A DNA stretch of 64,000 nucleotides, taken from NCBI GenBank assembly GCA_964017195.1, contig OZ024891.1:494694-558693 (forward strand), read 5' to 3'. Numbering within the stretch: the first letter of the stretch is position 1; the number at the start of each line of letters is the position of its first letter. Under the pieces are notes generated by a model. That model was given only the letters and a program-made list of their open reading frames with translations. It was not told the DNA's origin and made no database searches. The translations under genes and the position numbers were made by a program. Of this stretch, positions 24,695 to 35,270 are shown piece by piece. Source of the DNA: Siderastrea radians (taxonomy: Eukaryota > Cnidaria > Anthozoa > Scleractinia > Rhizangiidae).

Positions 24695-25150
24695 GTTATT
24701 ATTATTATCATTATATATGTGTCTGAGTCAAAAATATATACATAATTTACAGTAATATTTAAAATAAAATATTACTCTTCTCCTGATGCTCTCGCCGCAT
24801 CAGTTATGCTTTATGTTTGCGGTTGTAAATCCAGTCTTTAATGAAATTCGGGAAAGCGCACTATTGGACCTTGACGTGGCTTATAACTCTTATTTCAGTC
24901 TCCAAATCAGCCGCCAGTAGTTGATGGAGGGAAGACAATATGCATTAATTTGAGCAACACATTTGCCGAAACTCTGCAAGGATGTCTTCAAGAGGGCGCA
25001 TGGCAAGGAATTGATATCCGCTGTTCTCAGCAGGGAGAGGACCGAAGCCAACAGGGATCTTATGCGCCCTTCCGCCCGCCATCCGCTGCGAGAGTACATC
25101 AGGAGCGTACGGGAGAACACGGTTATGAATCGTTGCCTCAGTTAACTTGA
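23002..25150 (+). CDS. CALHM-like four-helix channel protein, paralogue 1
   Basis: Two exons join in phase 0: 23002-23823 and 24899-25150 (TGA), giving about 357 aa. I start at the ATG at 23002; the in-frame GTG at 22993 is not a likely start. Hydrophobic segments near residues 8-35, 50-72, 123-150 and 190-213 suggest four helices. The first loop has CPCDWSLAYG with C44 and C46, and the second loop has two more Cys (YFYVCA and TYCNV), which matches the paired extracellular Cys of CALHM channels. The second exon encodes a cytosolic tail (QPPVVDGGKTICINLSNTFA). CALHMs form large-pore, voltage-gated ion/ATP channels in the plasma membrane; that role is inferred. The helix 2-3 linker is longer than in vertebrate CALHM1, so a cnidarian-specific relative is possible. 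Confidence 0.65.
24657..24716. repeat. (ATT)n microsatellite
   Basis: About 60 bp of ATT triplets with a few ATC/GTT interruptions in the intron of CALHM-like paralogue 1. Confidence 0.9.
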
Positions 25151-26236
25151 GTGGGGTGCCGAAATGTTTGGGTATCCGATGTTAATTTGTCGTCATTTAG
25201 TTACATTATCTTGTTATTACCCTTGTTCAACTTTTAATACGTAGTTGTTAATTTTGTTAAAAATATGAGCTCACTTTATCAGTTAACGAGCTTCAGACTT
25301 ATATTCCGCAAAGTCGGTTTTTTTTCTTTCTTATCAACCGAGGTTTAACAGGACAATGCATTCGACGGTGCACAGAAACCGTTAACACTGCGTTGCTTTA
25401 CACAGTTAGACTGAGACTCGGTAAACAATTAGACTGAGACAATTAGACTGTCATTCAGTGCACGCATCATATTCATAAGTGAAACGAATAAGTCATTCAG
25501 TGCACATTCTCCTATCACGAGAAGGAGGCTAACTTGAAGAAGACTGAAAGCATTCAGCGTTTATCATTTACAAAAAAAATCCGGAAATTTCGGTTGGACT
25601 GTAAATGGCAAGGCTAGTTTGGTTTGCCCGAGCGGAAAATCCCCCCCCCCCCCACAAAAAAAAAACGGAACCGCTTGAGAGGTAGTCCAAAATTCCCAGC
25701 CGGAATATCCAAACGGAAAATTGTGTTCCATTTACTTTTTCTACCAGTTCCAGGTCCTGCGCCAATAGTGAAACTAGTTCCAGACTCTCTGTAAATTAGA
25801 GTGAATTGGTACATGCTAACCACGGAATTTCCCATTCTGGAGGTTTTACTTACCCTTATATTTGCACAAACCGTACACCAACCGATTTCCTCCTGTAAAT
25901 GGTAAACAACCATCGTTGTACGTTCGGTAAAAATTATTCCTTGAAGATTCGAGAAGTCATCAAAATTCCACGTACGGTATTCCAAAAAGGCGGGCCAAGC
26001 TACATTCTCCCTGGATCACCTAAGTGATGGACCGTTTTATTTTGATGGGGCGGATGGGTAGGGCAAATACAAAAAAAAAATTCCTGTGAAACCTTTGCAG
26101 AAAAAAAAAGCACACAGTGAAAGGAAACAAAGCATACTTGTGAACGGAAATCCTTACAAAACTGTTAGTCACCCAAAAACATTCGGCAGAAAAATTGCCC
26201 CTCCCCCCCTGCTCTCAAAAATATAATAAAATGGTC
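25151..26236. other. Intergenic between the CALHM-like paralogues, no gene seen
   Basis: Contains homopolymer C and A runs (25643-25670). An inverted pair GGACCGTTTTATTTT near 26031 and AATAAAATGGTCC near 26225 may be the ends of a roughly 210-bp MITE. Confidence 0.35.
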
Positions 26237-26908
26237 CGTTTTTAGTGAGCGATCATGCTCATTTCATTTATTGCGCTGTGTGGCTTAACAAAAATAAGTT
26301 TATAATCTGATATATGGAGAAACATCAATACTTAGTTAAAGTAATTAAAAAAATCATAAATAATTTTAGTAAAATCATAGATTGTTCATTTGACTGCCAT
26401 AACTAAGACTAACAAAAAGGGATCCTGAATATTTTAATAAAGTATAGCTCCCAAGATCGCTCATTATTGGTAAGTAATCATCGCTAAATTTCGGCCAGAA
26501 CCTCAGTGCCATCGATCCCTTAATACAAATATTTCTCAATTATACGGATGCTATTCATGGAAAGTAACTGCTCGTTTTTAGTGAGCGATCATGCTCATTT
26601 CATTTATTGCGCTGTGTGGTTTAACAAAAACAAGTTTATAATCTGATATATGGAGAAACATCAATACTTAGTTAAAGTAATTAAAAAAATCATAGATAAT
26701 TTTAGTAAAATCATAGATTGTTCATTTGACTGCCATAACTAAGACTAACAAAAAGGGATCCTGAATATTTTAATAAAGTATAGCTCCCAAGATCGCTCAT
26801 TATTGGTAAGTAATCATCGCTAAATTTCGGCCAGAACCTCAGTGCCATCGATCCCTTAATACAAATATTTCTCAATTATACGGATACTATTCATGGAAAG
26901 TAACTGCT
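26237..26908. repeat. Two-copy 336-bp tandem duplication
   Basis: 26237-26572 and 26573-26908 are almost identical by eye, with only a handful of substitutions (for example GGATGCTATTC against GGATACTATTC). The start has GTGAGCGATCATGCTC and the interior has AAGATCGCTCATTATTGG, so GAGCGATC occurs in both orientations within each unit. There is no open frame. Confidence 0.9.
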
Positions 26909-28160
26909 CCAAAACATCTACAGAAAATAAATTACTAAAGCCACGTTAAAAACAAGGAAATTTTAAAACGGTGTACGAAACTAACCAAGCGTTTACGTAG
27001 AGCAGCTGTATCAGTTCTGAAATGCGCCTGACAATTCAACTGAGACATAAAACTGGAACTCAGAATATCGCCGGAAGAAAACGAAAGCTGCCATCGAACA
27101 AATGGAACTAGTGATAGCAACGATGGCGGCGTTGGCCAAAGATTTCGAAGGTTTCCGTAAAATTCGGTTATGTCCTTCTATTAAATCTTAGCTGTAGGGG
27201 CTGATCCAGGATTTTTTCAAGGGGGGGGGGAAGGTTGCAAGTAAAAAAACAAAACAAAACAATATGCTATTATTTTTGTGATGAAAAAGCGGTAGACAGA
27301 CAAGTTCAAAAACTTTCCAACGGGTGGGTGGGCAACCCCCCTTAACCCTCTCAACCCTCCCCCTTGAGCTGATTATAAGTGTCCAACTAGAACACTCAGT
27401 GATTATTGAAGTTCGGAGTGCCTTCAGGAGCAAGCTTTAGAGACTCAACCCGCTCAAGAGAATCGTCAAATCCATTACAGAATGCAAGTCGAAGGCAAGA
27501 AGAGAACCGAAGTTGCCCGTCTTGCTAAACAGACAGCGGAGTTAAAGGCCCATCGAGGAATTAGCTTGGTACAGGAGCTTATCATTGTAAGCGCGCTCTC
27601 TGCTGTTGTGCAACGACATTGCCACCGACCAGTCCACCTACAGTGCAATCCAGTCATAATCACGTGAATCAACGTGAACGGGCCAGACCACATCGACATA
27701 GTCTCATGTCACCTTTTTCTACTAGCTTTTTTTTAAACTCTCACCACTTTTTTTTAAACAACAAAGCCAAACAGAACACTCAAAGATAAGAACGAAAACT
27801 AAAGGCAAATGTAAACGAAACAAGAAACTTACAGATTTGGGTATCGAGGAAAAAAGGATTTAACTTAAAACTGTTCTTCGAAATGTCGTGAGCTAAAAAC
27901 GTAAAGCTCATGATCAAGGATCACGAGTAGCTATTTCCGGAGCATTATTTAGATGACATTTACATACCGGATACAACTGACGAGTTATCGCGTGTTACGT
28001 TGAGACAAAGTACTACCGGTCCACTTCAGTTATTGCCTATTCAGCGACACGCGAGAATATCTAAAAGTTTCTGAACTAAGCCTTTGGTGAAAAATGTGCC
28101 TAATCACGAAGAAGAGATTTATTTCGAGTTTGCATTCACCTTTGATATTTGACTGCTTTT
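26909..28160. other. Intergenic with one weak exon-like stretch
   Basis: 27440-27589 reads RTEVARLAKQTAELKAHRGI in an open frame that ends at a GTAAGC donor-like site. No matching upstream or downstream exon could be joined, so I do not call a gene. It may be a gene fragment. Confidence 0.3.
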
Positions 28161-28161
28161 A

Positions 28162-28208
28162 CTATAAAAAGTGTACAACGTCACCGACCAATGATGCAGT
28201 CATGTGAA
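28162..28208 (+). promoter_or_regulatory. Promoter block conserved between the two CALHM-like genes (copy 2)
   Basis: TATAAAAAGTGTACAACGTC then CACCGACCAAT and CATGTGA. This has the same order and spacing as the block upstream of paralogue 1, here with a better TATA box, about 105-150 bp before the ATG at 28311. Confidence 0.5.
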
Positions 28209-28310
28209 CTAAGGCAAAGCCATGCTGTGTGCCACGCTTTTGACTGTATTTGTAGGTTTGTGATGTTGGTGGGCGTAATCGATCAAGAGGACTGAAGGTT
28301 TAACACAAGC

Positions 28311-30701
28311 ATGGTCCAAGCAGCTAAACTGATGCTGTGTACCCTGTTAGGAATACTGGGGTGGCATGGCGTATTTCTGTTGTTTCTAATAATCGTGTTC
28401 AAGCTTTTTCTTTTGGAAGAGGGCAACTATGCTTGTCCTTGCGACTGGTCGTTGGCTTATGGCACCATCATGTTTTTGTTCCCTTCCTTCATCTCTTACG
28501 TAATCGCATTTTTTGCTTATTTTCGGCAAGATGACGAGAGCGTTCCTTGGAAGGTTTTGAAGAAGTTCTACGAGTATAAATTCGCCTGCCATCGTTACAA
28601 AGAGCAAACGATCTGGGAACTTCACGCTGAATGCTGCATTCGCTGCAAGCAGCTCAAACGAGATTGGGATCTGGTCAAGATCGCTGTGTCAGCCGTTTTC
28701 TCTTTTCTCTATCCGTTCGTTTGGCTCTCGCTGAGTTTTCTGCAAACATATTTTTACGTTTGCGTTCAGGTTGGCGCAGATAGGGTGGCTCTCGAAAATT
28801 ACTGTAACGTGTCGGTTCCAAGGCCAGACGAATATGACCAGAAGCACGGATCAGCGATCATTAGCTCAAAGGCCATTGGGAGTGTGATGTTTGTGATCAC
28901 GCTGTTTTCCGTGGGACTTCTTGTGATCCTTTACGGCGAGATAGAAAACTATTTGTTGAAAAAGTGCGATTGGCCTCCACACGCTAAAAACGGCCCTAAT
29001 CTGGAAGTTCAGATTTCCGTGTTAGCGGGCCATTCCTACGGTTCTATAACATCAGCAAGTTCCTATAGCAACAGAGATTCACCTGTGGCGAGAACGCTGG
29101 AAGCTGCTGCTGAGACGGCGAAACTGGTACGTGTTTCATCTGGGATCAGTCTGGGCGTGAGCACTAGGAGTAGTGTCTTGTGGTTAGCTCGTGGGTTTTT
29201 TGACCTAAATGCTGGGGGGTTTTTAAACTTAAGTCTGAAGTCTTCGAGTCGTGTCCTCAGTTATAATACTGTACCCCAGGTTTTCCCTTAGAGCGTACAG
29301 GGAAATGCGATCTCAGTAAGTCCAGTCAATGAGTATAAATATAGCCTTTGAAAAACTGAATGTTTGACACGGGCTATTTTTTGTTAGGTTTTTCTGTCTT
29401 GTTTTTAAACGAATTTTTGGCGGGGTTTCATAACCCAAATTAGCAAAGGTAAGGAAAGAAAAGAAAAGAAAAGGGTGGTTTTAGATTAGGCAGCTTGTGT
29501 CGCAACAGCTGATTGTGGAAACCGTATAAGTTGCACAGTTGAAAGACGAGTTGTGTAAGTAGCATATTACTACTGATTTTCATGCAATTTGTGATGACAT
29601 GTGTGAGGCTATGGGGGAGGGGTTGGTGGGAAAAAATGCATGTCCGGTCTAACTGATTGAACGATCTAGGTGGCGTATGGGTGCTGGTGCAGGCTTTGCA
29701 TTGTTAGATCTAGCTCTGTAGCACAAAGCGACCAGGAATATTACTTCACCCTCCTCCCCTTGATGAGGTGTCATTAGTGTGTGGTAGGGACACACCCCCA
29801 GCACTTATTAGCTCTTCCTAACAATTCGCTGATACTCATTTACACACCTGGGTAGAGAGATAATTGCTCAGATGTGGTGTAATGTTTCTTGTCTAAGGAA
29901 ACAATAAATTCAGACGCGCTAACCACTGCAGACACAGCGCCTCCACTCCAATGGGCGACATACGAAAAACACTGAGGGGTTACCCGGCATCGAAAAATTG
30001 TATATGCAGTACCAGTAGCGTCGCCCAAAGCAGTAAAATAGTAGAACTGACTTTTATGCCTCATAATCATGATTGTGGCAACGAAATGTTGCCAGAGATA
30101 CAATCGTAGGGTACTTTTAAGTCATCAATTTTTTATTCAACTTTCAAGTGTGCATGTAACTCCACTGATTTACATTCACGACGCAACTCGGCAGAATTAT
30201 ACGGAAACACTTAATTTGTTATCAGCGGAGTAGACATAAGGTAAATTGGCCAAGAGATTCAAAAGCCGACGTTACGTGCATTAGGTCCATTAGCCCCTCT
30301 TGCATCGTCCTGGATTACACATGTCTTGTGCCTTGTGCTGACGCTTGCGCCCTACGCTTATTGCGTTACACTTTTTTAACTTTGAGAACGTATATAAAGG
30401 TTATTCTCCCTAACCTGGTTGGTAATTCTCATTTCAGGTTCCTTATCAGCCGCCAGTGCTTGATGGAGGAAAGGCAATCTCTATTAATTTGAGCAACACT
30501 TTTGCGGAAACCCTGCATGGATGTCTTCAAGACAACGCATGGCAAAGGATTGATATCCGCTGTTCTGAGCAGGAAGAGGACAGGAGTCGGAAAGGATCTT
30601 ATGCGCCCTTCCGCCCACCATCCGCAGCAAGAGTACATGAGCAGCGTACGGGAGAACATACATATGAATCATTGCTCTGTCACTGCGAAAGTGGAGATTA
30701 G
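28311..30701 (+). CDS. CALHM-like four-helix channel protein, paralogue 2
   Basis: Two exons join in phase 0: 28311-29126 and 30438-30701 (TAG), giving about 359 aa. It is highly similar to the gene at 23002 and has the same intron position, so the pair arose by tandem duplication. The CPC motif is at C42/C44, and the later loop cysteines are C151 and C165. Helices lie near 7-35, 47-71, 121-148 and 187-210. The linker between helices 2 and 3 is Cys-rich (ACHRY, ECCIRCKQ). The cytosolic exon keeps DNAWQRIDIRCSEQEEDRS and YAPFRPPSAARV, shared with paralogue 1, but ends differently (CHCESGD). Channel function is inferred from the family. Confidence 0.65.
29680..30005 (-). mobile_element. SINE-like repeat (minus strand)
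   Basis: On the minus strand it carries ACCCAGGTGTGTAAATGAGT followed by a CTGGGGG block and a run of conserved spacing. The same block occurs on the plus strand at 50606-50630. It lies in the intron of CALHM-like paralogue 2. Confidence 0.5.
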
Positions 30702-30939
30702 GTTACGAGAATTCATCTCGATTCCTCAAGCTGCAGGGTTTCTTCTAGTAATTGGCAGGCCAAATGTCAAACTTGTTTCCCAACAAGAACAAGCGATATT
30801 TGATCGCCACGTTTGATGTCCTGGTGGAAATTGCGATGTTATCCCGCACTCTAAAAGAAACCCTGAAGCTGGAGTAACGTCTAAGAGCCTGGTATAAACA
30901 AAGATTTGGTCCATTATATCGTTACTTCATTTACCTGCC

Positions 30940-31344
30940 TTAAGGACGGTGCCTCCTAATAGAGATGTATTTTTGCAAAGGTTATGACTATGGGGAAAAC
31001 GTAGATCTTAGCAATGGATATTGAATCCAAAAGGAAAAATGTGGGTAACCACGCATTTTTCAGAGATAATTAAACGAACCATAATTCCAAAAAGCGTTGA
31101 AATTCAAAGAATGCATGGCAATTTCTTTCCAAATTTAAGTTCAATCATCTCTGAAAAATGCGTGGTTTCTCCCAATTTTCTCAGTTTTCGATTCTGATAG
31201 CTCTTGCTAAGATCTGCTTTTTCCACATAGTCGCAAACTGCGCAAAAAAAATTGTTGTATTAGGGGACAAATTCCTTAAGAAACCCGAATATCCAAAGAT
31301 GCGCAGAACGCATGTGCAGTAACAAAAGGAGGCCCCGTCCTTAA
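30940..31344. mobile_element. ~400-bp MITE flanked by TTAA
   Basis: Ends GGACGGTGCCTCC and GGAGGCCCCGTCC are inverted and bordered by TTAA on both sides (30940-30943 and 31341-31344). Inner inverted segments (CCACGCATTTTTCAGAGAT against ATCTCTGAAAAATGCGTGG) would form a long hairpin. TTAA targets fit piggyBac or Kolobok-type elements. Confidence 0.75.
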
Positions 31345-33290
31345 TATGTTGAAAGTCTTTGCTTGTGTTTCGTCAGCCGGAGTTTCCAGACACTCACTCT
31401 CGAACAATTAAGGTGAAAAAGCTGCAACAAGCAGCTCGTGCTTTCACCAGTTTTCTTGTGTTTGGAAACCCTTTATGAAACACTCACCCTCGTATTCAAA
31501 TATGAGAGAGTAGTATGCCAAACCAAAGCAAAGGAAAAGCCGCGTGTCTTAAACTCCGGCTAAATGTTCCAATATTGCTGGGCAACAAAACAACAAGCCC
31601 AAAAATTATTGCATGGAAATGTTAGCCACGTACCTAAATATTGCAACAGTACTGCAATTGCAAGTGTTGAAGCACGTTTGATTCAAAACAAAACATAATC
31701 CAGCATAGGGTGCTTAAATTAACGTTCAAACATTGTTGGACGAAAACAATCCTGGTTAACAATGTAGAAACGCTTAGCCGGGGCACAGACTTGGTTGGTT
31801 TCGATGAACACAGGTTCTTGGATACAACATGCACTTTAGGCACTCGCGCAACGTATCCATAAGGTCCCCCGAAAGGGAACATTGATGCAAAAAAATTTTC
31901 CCAAAAATATTTCCCCTTAGCGTAGGACCTGTCGGAGGCACGCGAAAACGGAGAAGCATTTTGAAGCATCGATGTTCAGAAGTGTTTTAGCAACAATACG
32001 ACCGTGTTCGCAGGGACTTTTGACTATTGATTGTTTCTGAAGCCTTATTGTGGTAGATTATGTGGCCCTAGCTAAAAATAGTATGGTTTACAACCCCCTT
32101 GCAATGACTTAAGGAAGTGAACAGTCAACTTTCGTCCGTACGAGGTAATATTACGATTGGATGTCATAGCTTTCTAGGTTCTGCAATTTTTGTAACTTTG
32201 CGGTATGTTTTCTTGGAATTAGAGGAAATAACAACTTTGCATGATTTAAGTTGTAGTTTAGTTTTTATTCACATATACATCAGTAATTAAATGTCTCTGT
32301 CTTTGCACAAAAATACTCGTATCATCACTATTTATAATAGATAGAAACACGAAAAGAATCCCAGATGGATAAAAAATGTTGAGATTGATACATATGAAAG
32401 GTTTGCATGTGCTTGTACATCCAGTGTAACAAATGGAAAGCTACCTTTTTTTGATAAAAACGTACCCTACTTTAGGTTACTTTAAAGACGTTTATAACAA
32501 CATCGTGCTAATTACGTATGCCTGCATACAATCGAGGAAACATCACCATTTTACGGCAAATATTCTTAGAGGTACATGAAGAGTTTTCAACTCTTGAAGT
32601 GAATGGCTGAATGCGTACGGTCATATAACAAGCACCAAATTGGGTTAAAGAGGTCAGTAACAAGCGTGTTATAAAGGCAGTATCAGGGGAATGACATTGA
32701 GATGATGTAAAATGGTCGACCTTTTACAAATCCAGTTTATCATTGTCCATACAGCTGTGAGAGGCAGCTACAAGTTACGATCTGTCGGAAAAAATCAAAG
32801 TCAATTCATATTTCATGGAAAATGATTATGGAAAATCACTGAAAAAATCCTTTCTCGTTTCTGCCATTGGATATTATGCTAACAGTCTCTTTCTTCTCGT
32901 AAGCCTCTACAGCGTGAGATGCTCGTGCAAAGCTGCGAGAAGTGGCTACACACACGTGGATGTTCCACAGTCTGAAGTGCTTTCTGGGATAGGAGCGAGA
33001 GTTCTGCGTCCAACATCTAAGGAAAAAGAACAAAGGTACTAATGTTCACGGAATTCTTGCGACACAGTGTTTTCCTGAAATCGTGAAACACGATAAGATG
33101 ACACGAACAAAGAAGGTCACAAAAGTGAAATTAAACGTAAATCCGTTTTTGCAATGAGTTGGGAGAAAAAGGTACCGGCTGAGGAAAAACGTTTCATTGA
33201 AAACACTGTTCAAAATTCGCGAAAGTTTAGTGTCGCCATAATATCAAGACTATTGGTTAATTACAAATAATTAAAGAGCTCGCATTTAGA
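31345..33290. other. Intergenic and 3' flank of the receptor gene, no gene seen
   Basis: The minus-strand frame at 31634-31969 and the plus-strand frame at 32815-33042 have no domain and no joinable exons. The part nearest 33290 is probably 3' UTR of the minus-strand receptor. Confidence 0.4.
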
Positions 33291-35236
33291 CTAGTGCCTG
33301 TGTTTGCGTGTCAGATCGGTCACAGTCTGAACGGAGCCATAATCACGCTCACACTTCTTTGACGTACCTCTTTTCGATATTTTAAACTTTTCCAGTGCCT
33401 TCACGGAGCAACCTGCTTCACGTAAAGCGTTACAAAGAGTCCTGGTTGTCGCTTTCTGTGAGCCAACATTTCTCATCCATTGTAACAGCCCTTGTAAGAA
33501 TTTTTCACTAACATATTTGTTTTCCAAATCTACATTCTCTATGGCTGTTTCCTCCATGTCAAGATGTCGAAGAACAATTTTCCATTTACACCCAACATGT
33601 TCACATATAGAAAGACCATGGTCTCGTGTCACCATCTCGTCTTCTCGTCCGTACTCTTCCTCTGATATTTCAGTGGCTGGAGATTCTGAAATAGTTTGTG
33701 ATAAAGAGCCTGAATTGAAATTGCAGGCAAAAATGAGTTAAATCCTACCCTGGACCCCTCAGTCCCCACACTGGAGACTCTGTGCTTCGCTCCTCACGCT
33801 TGAAGTTATATTTTCGCTGGTTTTGCAGCACAAATTTAACTCTTTGATTAAGTATATCTCCGTTACGAAAACCTTTTATCGAGAACACGTGTGGTGAAAA
33901 CTAAGCCGGGTGACTAACACTACATAGCATACCTAAAGATATTTCAGCGTCGTGAACTTCTGTTTCTGCATCTGTGTCTTCTGGTTTACTCAGAGTCGAG
34001 TTTCCAGTAGACGTTTTGTCGTTGTTGTTATTGCCTCTCTCTACGGAAAATCTCTGCAAGTTGAAATTGGTCCAATAATTAATAACAATTAATTGTAATC
34101 GTCTTTGACGTGTGGCCAAGGAACTAGTTCAGGGTGAAAGTATCTATCCGGTGTGCGGCAAGAGTTCAAGAGCTCTACTCGGACTATTGTTGTTGTTTAT
34201 TGTAACTGTTTAATTTAGTTTCTTTCTCTTTTTCCTTAACGGAATGTTAGCTAATTTTATTGTACATAATATGTATACTAATTATAGTTATTTTCTGTTG
34301 TTTGTTATTTTTGTTATTATAGTTTCCACCCGCCTCGAATAGCCCAAGCTAATTTGCGGGTGGAACCACAAACTTGTAACGAAACCTGTTGTTGTTGTAA
34401 TTTATAAACGGTTGTTGTCGTTTGAAGTTGTTGTTTTATGTCGCCTTCTCGGGAACACGTTTCATATACCTAGACTGCACACAGTTAACTTGTACACTCT
34501 AGATACCTGTTTGGCCAGAGGGGTAATCCCTGGGTTGACATAAATGAAGTGTTCTGGGTGGTCTTCCTGTTGAAAGTACAAATTACCCGAGAAGCCTTCT
34601 ACGCTGCCCAGACGCTCTGCAATTGGCTTCACAGCAAAAACGCACGAGTCATACAAACGGTACCCATTCTTGTATGCCATCTCGTAGATGTAAGTCTACA
34701 GGTGATGTAGAATAAAAAACTTCTCAGTGGTTTATTGTTATATACGATTCTCAATAGGATCATCCGACAAAAGGTTTCTTGTACCGTACTACGTCACCGT
34801 AGATCCTTTTCTCAGTTATTGCAAGTTTACATAGGCAAGCATAAGTCCGTCCAACTGCACTAAGGACTAAAACGAGCCTGCAGGGAGAGCTCATTATTGC
34901 TCATTATTGCTTGTTCTTGCTCATCGTTGCTCACCACTGACAACTCATCATTGACGGGAACGTAAAACATACTTCTCGCCCTCGGAAAGTTAGTCAGACA
35001 ATAAAAGGTTATCATCCTTCCCAACTCCAAGAATTTTGTAAGTTGTTGGTTAACAATCATAGCATTTTTTACCTGAGTAGCTGGTGTACGGTCCAATTCC
35101 CATCCGCTTTTAGCAAGGTCCTCTGCGTCAAGCCAAACAGTTATGTCGTTGCTGTCGTTGTGCATTTTGAAAGGTTTCTCTATTGCTGGTTTCGAATCAG
35201 GAAATCGCTCCTTTTCTATCCGCTCCACTCGCTTGA

Positions 35237-35270
<34 letters not shown>

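Noticed and set aside
27440..27667. Exon-like stretch RTEVARLAKQTAELKAHRG
   Set aside because: A donor-like site is present, but no acceptor or partner exon could be joined in phase.
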